A stretch of 64,000 nucleotides of DNA from Chionoecetes opilio (taxonomy: Eukaryota; Arthropoda; Malacostraca; Decapoda; Majidae). The notes under the pieces were generated by a model. That model had not been told where the DNA came from. It was given only the letters and a program-made list of their open reading frames with translations, and did no database searches. This document shows, in pieces, positions 49,628 to 61,379 of this stretch. Position numbers and translations under genes: made by a program. Location: positions 30,905 through 94,904 of the forward strand of contig JACEEZ010005964.1 of assembly GCA_016584305.1 (NCBI GenBank), written 5' to 3'. Every line of letters starts with the position of its first letter. Position 1 is the first letter of the stretch.

Positions 49628-50776
49628 GGTCCGCTTCCCCGTGACTGAGGTGTGTCAGGCGGGCCTTTCCTGAGGGAAAAATACATGCTGCGTTTAAAAT
49701 TGGTTTTGAGAACGCGCGGCCCCGGTGACGAGGGATCCCAAGGAAAGGCCTCCTAAACGGGAAACCCACGCCCTGTATACTGAAACCCCCGTAAAAAGAA
49801 AAGCTCCCGTTTTCCTTGATTTACAAAAAATTTCCCGTCTCCCATCGAGTGTGTTTAAAATTTTTTTATTTTTCACATTACTGGGAAATACACGCAAAAG
49901 TATATTTAAAAAAAGACAGTGAAGATGAAAAAAATGTAAAAAAATGATGAAGATGAGGGGTTTTTTTAAAAATCCCCCAGAGTATCCAAACGGCAAATTT
50001 AATTTCCCCCCCGGAAATTTTCCGGCTGGGGGTCGGTTTGGGGTGGGGAAAAGGGAGCCGGGAGAAAGCTGTTGTCTCCCCGGGCGCGGGGGGGATAAAA
50101 TTTAAAAAGTAAACATCGACCTCTGGGGGCGCTCATGGCATCCGAAAACCAAACCTTCTGCAAAACCCAAAACCTCCCAAACCGTCACCACCACCATTTA
50201 ATCATACACACACATTTAATAAATTACGTTTTAAAAATCTAACATTTACATTTTTTTTTTCGATCGGGGTTCACGTAAATCACGTTAACACCCAAATTTG
50301 TTTAAAAGCCTACTGATATACGTTTTGATAAGTTTCTATTCATCATCTTTTTCCTTTTATATGTCCCCTAAAAAAAAATTCACAGGGAAGCGTGAAAAAA
50401 CCCTAATTTTGGAAAATCGTAAAACCGGGAGGCTGCGGCTCCGACGGGTACAGTACGTGTACAGTACTCTTTCAAAAAACGTTTGTGGGGGAAGGGGGAA
50501 TTTTTTTTTAAAACATGAAAAATTAAATTTTTTTATTCTCTTTTTTCCTTATTTTTATCCACCCCTCCCCAAAAGTCTTTAATATTAAAAAAGGCCCTTG
50601 AATTTACCTGCCGGGTTACAAATTAACTCATTCATCACTTTTTTCCATCTTCAATATAAAAAAAAAAATGCGCCTCAAAGCGAAAAATACCCATAACTAT
50701 AAAAAATTACGGGGCGCCCCTGGGGGGTTCCCCCACGGCCACAATTGCGCCGCGGCCACAGTTTGAAAATCACGGG

Positions 50777-52010
50777 AAATTTTAGGGTGTAAATAAGTTT
50801 AACAAAGGGAAGAAATTGATTTTAGAATCAAAATATTTGCAAAGAAAGACCAAACCCTTGGGTGATCGCCATAATAGGATCCCTAAAACCCGAGTTTCAT
50901 CCAAATTGGGATTTTTATTTTCCCCCCAAAAATCTGCAGGTTGTATGGATGGGGGGTCCAGGTTTTTTTTTTGGGAAAACCCACTTTTTTCATTAATATC
51001 CCCAGTAACCAAAAACCCGAAAAGGAAAAAAAAGGGTTTATAGAACATAAGGAGGGCGGCACTTAAAGGGCAAATCCAGGGGTCTACGCGGAAATAAAAA
51101 TCATGCATAAAAAAGGGGCACAAATCAATGTTTTTCTAAAACAAAAAAAATCGACATATCTCGAGAACGTGACTGTTGGACTAAAGGACTGTGCCTTTGC
51201 GTAGATCTCATCGACGGGAAACAAAAATTATATACCCCTTTTTTCTGTTTAGATCAATATTTTAAGTGGGAAAAAGGGCCCAAAAAAAGCAGATGGGGCC
51301 AAAAAATTTTGAGGAATTTTGCGCCAAAAAAAGTGAAAAATTTCATGTCCCTTTTAACGAAAAACAATTATTCGAAAATAATTGTTATAATAAAGGTTTT
51401 GTAAATAATTGGGTTTTTTAAATGAAAATTTTCCCCAGTGATAAAATTATTAGGGGGAGATGGAATAATGTTTTTTAGGGCATTTATACGGGGGAAATAA
51501 CATGTATTTTTTTTTTTAGATTTACGAAAAAAACGATCTCAGAAATAATTGTGTATAATGCGGTAAATAATTGTTTTTCAATAAATTTTTCCCCAAAAAT
51601 TTAAATATTTGTTGATGGGGAAAAAACCCGTGGGTTAAAAATTCCCTACTCTAACTCCCAAACGTAAAGTCGTAGAGGGGTTGTATTTTACGGGCAAAAG
51701 ATAGAAAAACCCAACGTTCTCAAAATATTTTAAGGGGTCATTGGGCCAAACAAAAGTCCATAAACTCTTTCCACAAACAAAAAAAACCGTAAAATCCTAT
51801 GGCAACTCCAAAAAAAAAAAGTCACAGGCCCCTTTGGGTGAGGGTTTTTTTTTTCCCCGGAAAGACCCCCCCCCCCAAACGGACGAAAAAAAAATTTTTA
51901 AATTCCAAATTTGGCCTTTTAAATGTCAAATAAACCGTCAGATCAAAAAAAAACGGTCAAAGTCCAGCTCCCCTTTTTCCTCTATTATTATTATCTATTT
52001 TTCTATCTAT
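50777..52010. other. Error-rich sequence, nothing recognised
   Basis: Homopolymer-expanded, mostly AT-rich. AATAATTGT words recur at 51360-51590, but no unit can be defined. Confidence 0.6.
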
Positions 52011-52019
52011 TATATCAAA

Positions 52020-53690
52020 AAAAGCGAAAGGGGGCCCTTTTCTGTTGTGGGTGGTGTGTGTTTTTTGGGGTGTGTGTGGGTATAGGTTCCCCCCCCGTGG
52101 TGCAACCCCATAATATGGAACATTTTTTGGAAACCCGGGGTTGACCGGGGGAAGGTTTTAACCCCAAACTTTGAGATGATCCGATCATTGTTTATGATTT
52201 CGGAAAAAGCTAAAAGGGGCTATTGGGGTCTGTTTTTTGGTGGGCCAAAGGCCCCAACCAAACACAGGTGGGGGCCCAAAGGCCCACAAAAAAGCCCTCC
52301 GCGGAGCTACCCAAAAAAGCCCGCCCGGGGGGCGGTTTTTGGGGCTACCCTATAATAATATAAGCGAAAGTGGGTCGTCTTTCATCCGCTTTTGGGTGCC
52401 CCCCCCATTTGGCATAATCTCCTCATATGGCCCCGTTTTTGGACCCGGGGTTTGCCCGGGAAAGGGTTTAAAAAGCCCAGTTAGGGGATGTCCGTCATTT
52501 TTTTTTTTTTTAGCACCTATTGGGCAAAATTTAAAAAAAAAGCGGGTTGCGGAATTGGGGGGAAAACCTTGATGTGGGGGGGAGGGGAAATGGGGGGAAT
52601 TAAATTTGGGGGGGTGGGGGTTTAATGGGTGAGTGAATGGGGGGGGGGTTTTAGGGTGAGGGAATAGGTGGGGGGGATGGGTAAGGGGTGATTTAAATGG
52701 GTGGGGGGTGAGGGGTTAATGGGGGAGTAAAGGGGGGGGGGGTTGAGGGGTAAGGGGTTTGGGTTTTAAAAGGGTTTTGGGGGGATGGGGGGGGTTGGCT
52801 TTAAATACATACATTTCTCCCTCTATGATTTGGGAAAAGTTAAAAGGGGCTAAATGGAGTCGGTGTTGGTGGCCCAAAAGGCCCCCCAAAACCAGGGGGG
52901 GGGCCGAGGGCCCACCAAAAACCCCTCCGCAGGAGTTTACCCAAAAAAGGGCCCGCCCGGAGGGGGCCCTTTAAAAGGCTAGTAAAAAATAAAAGCGAAA
53001 GTGTGTTGTCTGTCTGTCCCCGATAGGTGCCCCCCCCAGGGGCCCGCAACCCCCTCATTTTGGCACATTTTTGGAACCGGGTTGACCAGGGGAAGGTTTT
53101 TAAGCCCATTTAGGGGATATCCGTCTTTTTTTTTTTTTTTTAGCACCTGTTAGGAGAATTCTTTTAAAAAAAGGGGGGTTGCGAGAATTGGGGGGAAACC
53201 TTGATGGGGGGTGAGGGGTTAAGGGTGATTGAAGGGGTGGGGTGATGGGTAATGGGGGGTGGGGTGATGGGTGAGGAATGGTGGGGGGTGATGGGGGGAA
53301 TAGGTGGGGGGGATGGGAAATGGGTGATGGTGAGGGGAAAGGGGGTTGAGTGAATGGGTGGGGGGTGGGGTAATGATTTGAGTGAATGGGGGGGGGGGGG
53401 GGGGTTAATGAATGAGTGAATGGTGTGGGGGGGTGGGATGGGGATTCACCCCACCCATTGGGGGGTAAAGGGGTTTGGGGGGTTTTTGGGGAAGGGTTGG
53501 CGTTAATAAAACATTTCTAATCCATGATTTCGGAAAAAGTTTTTAAGGGGGCTAAATGGAGGGTCTGTTTTTGGTGGCCGAAGGCCCCCCAAAAAGCCCC
53601 CGCAAGAGTTTAACCCAAAAAAAGCCCGCCCGGGGGGCAGCTTTGGGGGTAGTATATATATATAGGGAGGGGTTTATAGGGGGCGGGGGG
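52020..53690 (+). repeat. Repeat X array: about 2.3 tandem units of ~640-700 bp
   Basis: ATGATTT(C)GG(G)AAAA..AAAAGGGGCTA begins units at about 52190, 52825 and 53520. Each contains GGCC..AAGGCCC, CCCGCCCGG..GGG, then in complete units the TATAAGCGAA..TCTGTC..AGGTGCCCCCCC block of repeat X and a G-rich tract of GGGTGA and TGGGTGAGTGAA words (52570-52780, 53205-53470). The sequence is strongly homopolymer-expanded. Confidence 0.65.
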
Positions 53691-53959
53691 GGGCAGGCTC
53701 AAGGGGTTTTCGTACAAAAAACCCACTTAGGGCGGTTTAATTTTTTTTATTTGAAAACCCCAAAGTTGTAGAGGGCCACAACCCAAAAATCGGAAGTGTG
53801 GCCTCAACATTTCATTCAGACCTCCACTAAGTCCGCCAGACGCCACGAAGCCACCTGAAAACCACTATATTTCACTTTAAACCCACAAAAAAAGCCATTT
53901 AAGTTCAAAGATTCGAAAAAAATTTCCCATACGACAAATTTTTAAAAAACGCAAAAACT

Positions 53960-56760
53960 CTTTGGGGAGTGTGGCAAACTCACTGATGAAGCCAGTGTAC
54001 CATTATTGGGGAAAAATTGCTAAACCATTTAACATACTTTATGTTTTACACAGATCTTTTTTAATTGGGTAAAAATTACGGCATACATTGCCAAGAGTGA
54101 AAAACATAGGGCCCAGACCAAAAAAATTCATCATTTTTAAAACCACTCATTTGAGAAAAATATCATTTTAACCAAAAATTTACTACCACCACACAATAAC
54201 CCATTTTTTTACTGAGTCTTTTCCCTTTTAAATTTTGGGAAATTTAAACATTTACTCCTCTTTTTTTTTTTTTAAATTTATCTTTCTTAACAGTTTTCAA
54301 AGGGGCCGAGGGAAATGCCCCTTCAAATTTTGCCGTTGGGGGGGACATGTCTGTTTTCCTCACAACTGGATGTGGATGGGGCGGAGGTGCCTGTTTCAGG
54401 GGCACAGGGGGCGGGGGCTGATGGCTTTAAAACGATTCAGGGCCTAAACGGGTACTCGCGTGGACTCATGACTTTAGGGTCCTTTTCGGGGGGGGAAGGG
54501 TTTAAGTTTGGCGATTTCGGTCCCCAGAGTTTATTATCATTAAATTGGGGGCAATCTTTTATACTTTGGGGGAAAGCTGGGGGGAAGAAACGTTGGCGGG
54601 GGTTTTTGTTCGAAAAAAGTTTGGGACAGCCCCATCACCGCGACCTGGGTTGGCCGGGTAAATTAAAAAAGGGTTTCCAAAGATCCCCGGTAAATTTAAA
54701 AACGTGAATTAAGGGCTACGCTTTTGTACATTTCATTTCCCAGCCCTTTCGTAGTGATCTTGGCCCAAAATTTTGGTTTTTTCACGGAAAAGAAGGGGCC
54801 GACACTTTGTTAAAAAATTAAAAATAATCAATTTCACCCCTTTCAACATCGAAAGGGGGCTGAAATTTGGGAGAAACTGAAACTCGAGAAATCCCAAATT
54901 TGGTCCCCTGCATTTTTAAATAAAAGGTTTGGGCAAACTGTGTTTTCCCCCCCCGCAAATAATTTTTCATAAATAAATTTTCGCGATAAAAATTGATGCA
55001 CCGCATCTGAATACTAAAAAAAACGTTCCCTTTTGTTGTTCTAGTAAGTGTAGCTGACCCTGCAGTACGATTTTAAAAGTTCTAAGTTGCAATTTAATGC
55101 AAATTTACTCGCCTCGAGTACAAAGCTTAAATATTTTTTTACATTTATATTTTTTGGCATGTAAAATTTGGGCGTGTTCACACCCTTTTTTTAAGACAAA
55201 ATAATGCCCGCGTCTGGGAAAAGCTTGTCAAAATACAAAAAGCAATGCCTTTGGGAAAAAAAAAAATAAAGAATGCCGAAATCGGCTTTTTGGGTGCGAC
55301 AAAGTAGGTTATAAATTGTGGAGGGGGAAAACGCCCCCGGCGGGGAGTGGTGGGGGGGAGATTGTTGGGGGGGAGAAATTTTGGCGGGGGGAAATTAATC
55401 AAAACCAAATTGGGCCCCTTCACGCGTCGATCATTTCACTTCCAGGCCTTTTTTATCTGATTGATCCAAAAATAACAGGAACCTAGACGGGTAGGGTTTT
55501 AGATAACTTTAAAAAACGTTATTGACTGTATAATATCATAGGGGTAACCCCTTTAAACCCCCCCTCCCCCAACTATACCTACTTGGGGGGTTTTTGGGGG
55601 GTTTAAAAACTTTTTTTTACAGAAACAGGCTTCTATAAAAAAATACTATAGAAGAAAATCGTTCTTTAAAAATTTTACTTTTGTGTTTTAAAAATGCAGT
55701 GGAAAAAGCCCAATTTTTTTTTCAAGTTTTACCAACTTTTCACCAAATTGTGATTTTAAACTGCAGCGACCCCCTGGCTTTTTTGGAGTTTCAAATTTTT
55801 TCTCTAAATTTGGTTTTTAAATGCATACCGGGGTTACGATTTTGAGTAAAGGGGAAAGTTTTCCCCTTTAAAAAAAATTAATGAGTGTCGGGGGGAACCC
55901 CTAGGTCACTTTGGGAAGGGCTCCAAAATTAATTTTTTACAAACTATTTGTTTTAAAAATTCCCCGCTTTAAAATAATTGCCGTAAATACGGCCATAGTT
56001 CAAAAATTTTTAATTTTGGCTGGTAGGGGACCAAAAAATTCCCCATTTTGCCTATATCAAACTATTATTTTCTGCTGATCTGGCCTACAATTTACGTAGG
56101 TTTAAGCACGGTTTTTTTCACCCTGGGGCCTTAACAAGCTAAGTAATACCTAAAGAAAATATTTCTGTAAAACACAAACAAAAATCATTTTTAAAATTTT
56201 TCAAATTTTTTTTTTTCTCATTATAACCCATTTCCCCTTCCCCTCATACGTCACCTCCCAAAAATACGAGGTTTTAAAGGGCTAAGGGGTGCGCAAACAC
56301 CCCGGGCCTTAAACAAGCTTTTTCATTCCGAAGATATTGCTTTTTGGAACAAAAAACAAAACGAAATTTTTTTTTCCCTCCATATTTGGGTTTTTTCCGG
56401 GTTTAAAAAAAAACCCCAAATTTTAAACCTACAAATAAGTGGCCCCAAAAACCCCGGCGTTGGGGTTGACCTTAAACAAGCTACTCATACGAAAACTATT
56501 TTTAAACTGGAACAACAAAAAAATTCGAATATTTTTTTTTCTTTTTTTTCAAAAATAATTTCTCAAATTTTTTTGATACGTGTACCCCCAAACTGGGGTT
56601 GGGTTGTTATAAAAAACAGTTATATTTCCCAAAATTTTAAGACCCCTAGCTCCGCCGCCCCTTGTTTTTGTCGCGGTCTTTTCGAACACACGACCCGGGT
56701 CGGGGAAACAGTCTCGTTCTCGTCGAGTCCCCACTAGTCGAGGGTCTTTCCAGTCGGGGG
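53960..56760 (-). repeat. Inverted, error-rich copy of the SGNH/THAP-family segment
   Basis: In order, this is the reverse complement of 21760-20999, then 14356-14290 (or 7829-7750), then 7750-7060, then 11830-11640. A ~930 bp block with no counterpart interrupts it (54870-55800). No LINE is present at the junction near 54781-54792, so this is the empty site for the LINE insertion. Confidence 0.75.
54290..54782 (+). pseudogene. SGNH-hydrolase-like exon, second copy (corrupted)
   Basis: SSQLDVDGAEV and GADGFKTIQGLNGYSRGL match the exon at 20999-21469, and a TTCTTAACAG acceptor-like sequence precedes it. Heavy homopolymer expansion destroys the frame between and after these parts. Blocks III and V are recognisable only by alignment to the clean copy. 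This copy is not interrupted by the LINE. Confidence 0.6.
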
Positions 56761-57999
56761 GGCGGGGGACACGGCTTTGAGTCGTTTTTGTGTGTTGACA
56801 GGTAGCTGGGGGAGGGGCTTAAACCCCGGGGCGGTTTTTTACTATCTCTGCGGTTTTAATGTGCGCAAACCCAAATTTTTAAAAAGTTTTCCCCAAGTTT
56901 TTTGATGCTTGTTTACTCTTTGCGTTACTATAACCCAAAGCCCCTTTTATTTTCCTGTTTAATTTCCCCCAAAATCCCCTACCACATAATTCATCTGCAA
57001 TTTGGGGGGGCCCCTGCCACGAAACCCCAAATCTTGAACGGTTTTGGGAAAGGATCCCTATGTTCCAATCAGCCCCTCCCAATTTTAATTTGGGGTAAAA
57101 TTGGGGTATTAAACCAGCTGAATGCCATTATTTTTCGACACAAATGCCCCTTTTCCTTTTTTGGCCTCCGTGGGGTTTCTTTGCGTGCCCGGGTACAAAA
57201 ATGCGTGCCCCGGTTTGAAACCGGGGGAAAAAGGGAAAACGGTGACCAGCCCAAACCGCTGTTCTTCCTCCCTTTCGGGTGGAAAAAAGGGTACCTGGGG
57301 AAACCTGGTGAAAACTTAAAAGTTGGGAACCCATGTTACCCCTAGCCTTGTGTCCCCCCGGTAACGGGTCCCCACCCATCAACCCCCCACAGGCTCAAAG
57401 GGCAAATGCCATGGGGATGAGCACTGAAAGGCCCAACGCCCTCATAGCGGATGCCCCCCCCTTGGGAACCCCAAATTACCTTTCCTTTAAAAGGTAACCC
57501 AAAAAAACCCGAGTTATTATTTCGTGGGTTTTCATTTTAAACAGTTATTTGTAAAACATTTGTAAATTAAATGTGCCTTAAAAAGTATTTTTCCAAAGGA
57601 AAACTGCCCAAATCAAAAAACCCAAATTGCCGAAGTCATAACATGATCATCAAAAAACCAAAGTTTTTCATTAGGTTAAATAGCCTCTTTTCGTGTGGGG
57701 AAAAAGTGTTTAATTCATTTTTTTTTATGTTGTTAAAAATAAAAAAAAAAAACCCCCCCCCCAATAAAAAATAATATATAAAGCTAGAAAAAGGGTTTTT
57801 TAATTCCCCCCAAAAAATAGTTAATTTTCACCTGGGGGAAGGGAGGTAGCAGGTAGAGAATTGAGAAAAGCAAGGGGGGAAAGTATAGAAAAAAAGCAAT
57901 TTGGGGCTTCTGTCTGCCACCCCCTTGAGGGCTTCCCCGGAAGGAAACGGCTTTTAGAGTCCCGGGAGGTTAGGTTAGGGAATTATTTTTTTTAAATAT
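56761..57999. other. Error-rich sequence, nothing recognised
   Basis: Weakly coding-like frames exist on both strands near 56900-57350, but they overlap one another and lie in homopolymer-expanded sequence. No family motif is visible. Confidence 0.5.
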
Positions 58000-58534
58000 T
58001 CCGCAGGGGTTTGGGGGGTAAAAAACGCACAATATATTGAGCAGAAATTAAACCCGAGAAAAAGTAAGCTGTAAGGCCTGTGGAGCCCGCCAACTCCCGC
58101 GGAAAAATTTTAAACCCTTATTTTTTAAGAGGGGGACAATTTGCCCAAAAAAAGAAGAAACCCGGGGAAAAATGTCCAAACCTTGAATTTTTTATGAGGG
58201 CCAACCAGAAGTTTGGGCTTGTTAAGGAAGTAGTAATGGGGTTTGTGAAAGGGGGGAGAGTGGCTAGCTCGCTGGTTGTGTTTTGTTTCGAAAGCGAAAA
58301 TCGTAACCTGAAAAACCAGAATAATTTAAAATTTTCATGTTTTTTTTTGGGGTGTTTTTGTGTGAGTGTATGTGTGTATTTTGTGTTTAAGGGCCTTTAA
58401 AACACCACCAAAACCCCCCCCATTTTTTTTTTCTTTATTATTTTTTCCCCTAATAATAAGAAACCTTTTTAAACAACAGAGGATAAATTAAACCCAAAAA
58501 AGCGAAAAAAGAGGCAAGTGCTTTTCTATTCTTT

Positions 58535-58760
58535 TATTTTTTTTTTTGATAAAAAAAAATTTTAAGCCCTTGTATATATATAACCCTTGTTGGAAAATTT
58601 AGGCCACCCAAATTTCCCCTAATTACTTTTTGTAGATGTCTACCTATTTTTTGCAAGGTGAACATGGTCTTGCATACAAGAATAGCCCAAAGTCCCCCAT
58701 CTGGACTGAGATTGGAACCCGGGGCCTCTTGGGCATGAAACAATAACGTTCTTTAAATGT
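58535..58760 (-). mobile_element. SINE-like element, corrupted copy
   Basis: Counterpart of 62150-62400. On the minus strand, CCGGGTTCCAATCTCAGTCC (B-box-like) is followed by CACCTTGCAAAAAATAGGTA. Confidence 0.45.
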
Positions 58761-59394
58761 CCCTTGAATACAAAAGCTTTATGGCCCAAATTTACCAAAA
58801 ACTAATTAATTTCTTTGAACCCCTAAATTTTTTTACATTAATCTATAATCATACATTTTCCCAAATTCCAGGGAAATTGAAGGGGCCGGAAAATGCCGGT
58901 AGGTACTCCTGCTTTTTTTTTTTCTTCCTCAATTTCAGCAATCGTGGGCCCCCCCATAGGTGGGATGGCTCCCACCGCGTGGGGCATTTTTAATTGAAAC
59001 AAGGATTTTAATACGGTTTCGGAAAAAAAATTTACATTTTTAAAAAAAAGAAATACAAATAAAATTTGTTTTTGCTGTCATTCTTTATTTTGAAAAAATC
59101 TCTTGCTGCTCTATTAATGGAAGTATGATTTTTTTTGGGAAAAAGGGGCTTAAAGTAAAGGTTATGTTTAAAGTAAAGTTTTGAAAGAAGGGAAAGGGAT
59201 TTAAAGTAAAAAACCTTGGGATAATAAACCTTTTTTGAGATGGAATATGAACAAGTTCAAACCCTCTTGGAACATTTTTGTGGCTTTTAAACCCCGGGGG
59301 CCCATATTTTAAAAACTAAATTTAAATTTGGGGGAAAAATTTACCTAAAGTGTGCCTACATTTTCTTAAAATCTCTTGCAGTATTCTTTAAAAC

Positions 59395-59660
59395 AAAAAA
59401 ACCAAAATAACCCAAAAAACCCTGCCCAAAAATAAACCAAAATACACCCAAAAAATGCAAAAATATACCAAAAATACAAACCCCCAAACCCTGCCCCAAA
59501 AAATTTCCAAAAAAACACCCAAAAACATGCAAAAATATTTCAAACTCCCCCCAAAAACCCTGGGAAAAAATACCAAACTACACCCCAAAAACCCTGCCCA
59601 AAAAAATACCAAAATAACCCCCCAAAAACCCTGCAAAAATATACCCAAAAAACCCCTTTG
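59395..59660 (+). repeat. ~31 bp tandem repeat, about 7 units (corrupted copy)
   Basis: ACC(C)TGC/CATGC..AAAAATATACC..AAAATACACCC units. The array is visibly longer than its counterpart at 62981-63095. Confidence 0.75.
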
Positions 59661-60620
59661 GAAAAAATTTCCCCCCTAAAACCGCTCTAATTTTTTTGTA
59701 AAGGGAAATTAAATTTTAATGGTGGAAAAATTTTGGGGCCTACCTCCCAAGGGAAAGGCGGAAAACGAAACCCAAAAAACCCAAACCCATGTTAATTATT
59801 TTAAGGGAAATTTGGGGGTATTTTAAAATGTAATTAGATATAAATTTTTTGGGGGTATTTACTAATACCCCCAATTAATCAAAGGAAATTTAAAAAGTAT
59901 AAGAATTGTGAGTGATTTAGTTTTGGGAAATAAAAATTTTTTGGAACATTATACTTTGGGAGTCACGAGGGCCCCAAACTTTTAAATTTTCAGTGAAGGT
60001 AAAATAAGTCCGAAATCCCGCCCCTTTCGATTGAAGTTGAGTGAGCGGGTTTTGGGTTTTACACCCCAAAGGGTAGTCCCAAATTTATAATTTAAAATTA
60101 GTAAACTTTAACCTATCAATCGGTTGAGAATGACGATGTTAAAAAACACCAGAAATCCCCTATGAAAAACCTGGGGAGAACGTCGGGCCCACCCAAAACG
60201 GGGCCCTTTCGTGCATCATTACCCAGTCACCACGCCCTCACAAATTCCACTCCCATTTCCCGTTGCGACTCGTCTAACCCCGACCTACAAATTCCCCCAA
60301 AATGAGATCCCCGCCACAAACACTTCCCCCCCCCCCCCACTGGGTGATAAAACCCCCTTGTTTAATTTTAAAAAGGGTATCATAGCCGATTAGGTGATCT
60401 AAATAGGTATCATAGCAGTTAGGGAGAGTCCCAAATAGGGTTTTCATAGCAGATTAGGTAGAATTGGGTTAATCGCAGGTGAGTTTTAGTTTTTTCAAAA
60501 ATTATAATTTTAAAAATTGTTTTCGGGGCCATCAAATTTGGGGGTCTAATTCCAACAACCCCAAAAAACCCTGCAAAAAAAACAGTATCCCAAAATTTTT
60601 TTTGACTTTTTTTTATTTAA

Positions 60621-61379
60621 AATGTCTTTAAACTTTGGCTACACTAATGAAATTTTTTTTTGGGTTTTTGTGCAGAAAAGTGTACTTTGGGAATCTGGCA
60701 TTATTTTTGCTGTACCACGCTCCCCGTAAACCCCCCAGTGCTAAAAACCCGAGTTGTTTTTGGACGTGTATTGCTGGGAAACGTCCTCCGTGCGTTTTAG
60801 CTCCATTTTATTATTAAACCCTTAAAAGCCTGATGGATATCCCCCCAAAAAGCTTTCAAGTATTGTAGCTCCCTTTGAAATTATGTTTGGGTTTTTGCAT
60901 CAGAAAGATTTTTGAGAAAATGAAAGGGGGCAAAGTCAAATTTTTGGGGGATATTTGGGAAAAAAGCTGAAGACCCGGTGAACATTTAAACGCGCCGAGG
61001 AAAAAGTGGAAAAAAAAGCAAAAAACATCATCTCACCTGACAAGGTAAACATCAGAAATAGTGGAAGGTCCTAAGAAAACCAGTTTTAAGACCTTCGAGA
61101 GATTTTTTCCCTTTAGTTTGGGGGAAATGTTTTTTTCTTTAAAAATTCGGCGAAGGCCCCCTTGAGGTTGGGAGAGTTTTCGAAAACCGGTAATAAAAAT
61201 TTATTGATTCTGCTTTAAGAAGTCTTCGGGGGGGGGGGGAAGCAAGCATGGGGGATGACTGGGGGGAAAATTTTTTATTTTTTAGGGCAATCGCTTTTGA
61301 AGTCTCGGTACAGGTCAGTGGGGAGCGAGGCGAAGCAAAGGTGAAAACCCCTTCGGCAGGACACATTCAAAAAAGCGCC
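60621..61379. other. Error-rich sequence, nothing recognised
   Basis: Homopolymer expansion decreases toward 61.4 kb. No supported feature. Confidence 0.5.

Larger units (their letters stand above)
42315..50187. mobile_element. Large foldback element A (7.9 kb)
   Basis: The terminal sequence TGTAGCGGTCTGGGAGG is matched in reverse complement at the right end (CCTCCCAAACCGTCA, in error-rich sequence). Left arm 42315-43643; right arm 47032-47588 plus 49046-50187, interrupted by foldback B. The 3.4 kb spacer (43644-47031) holds a minisatellite, a Tc1-derived foldback, a ~185 bp direct repeat and CTAACC-rich DNA. CCAC at 42311-42314 and 50188-50191 could be a 4 bp target duplication. The direct-orientation LTR on both sides shows a true insertion rather than a read-through hairpin artefact. 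No transposase is recognised. Confidence 0.8.
39473..50245 (-). mobile_element. Non-autonomous LTR retrotransposon (gag only)
   Basis: Two LTRs (TGTTACGC...CGTAACA) flank only 1.67 kb of internal DNA. Orientation is minus: next to the right LTR the minus strand reads ATTGGTGTCAGGAAGTGG, a primer-binding-site-like sequence, and next to the left LTR it reads GAAAGGGAGGGGTAG, a polypurine tract. The coding part is gag-like. No protease, reverse transcriptase, RNase H or integrase is seen, so it depends on another element. The right LTR is split by the foldback element at 42315-50187. The target duplication is not resolvable, as the right end is corrupted. Confidence 0.8.
37652..50776 (-). mobile_element. 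hAT transposon (ZBED/SCAND3-like), split by nested insertion
   Basis: The left end CAGGGGTTTCAAAAGGGGGC (37652) and the right end, read on the minus strand, CGTGATTTTCAAACTGTGG (from about 50775), both resemble the CAGTGGTTCTCAAACTGGGG-type termini of hAT elements related to Charlie/ZBED5. Between them lie the transposase gene (39357-37768) and, inserted in its 5' leader, a 10.8 kb LTR element (39473-50245). Without the insertion the element is about 2.35 kb. The 8 bp target duplication cannot be confirmed because both ends are in error-rich sequence. Confidence 0.6.
58000..60620 (+). repeat. Corrupted copy of 61618-64000
   Basis: Collinear along its whole length with the clean copy. Example: ACAATATATTGAGCAGAAATT, AGCTGTAAGGCCTGTGGAGC and AACCTATCAATCGGTTGAGA are shared. 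It is about 10% longer through homopolymer expansion and has more units of the ~31 bp tandem repeat. Confidence 0.9.

Noticed and set aside
42315..50187. Foldback A as an inverted-read assembly chimera
   Set aside because: A chimera would mirror the flanking LTR and gag as well. Instead the LTR continues in direct orientation after the right end, so it is a true insertion, although the right arm is error-rich.
56902..57345. A 147-codon open frame
   Set aside because: It overlaps equally long frames on the other strand in corrupted sequence and has no motif I can name.
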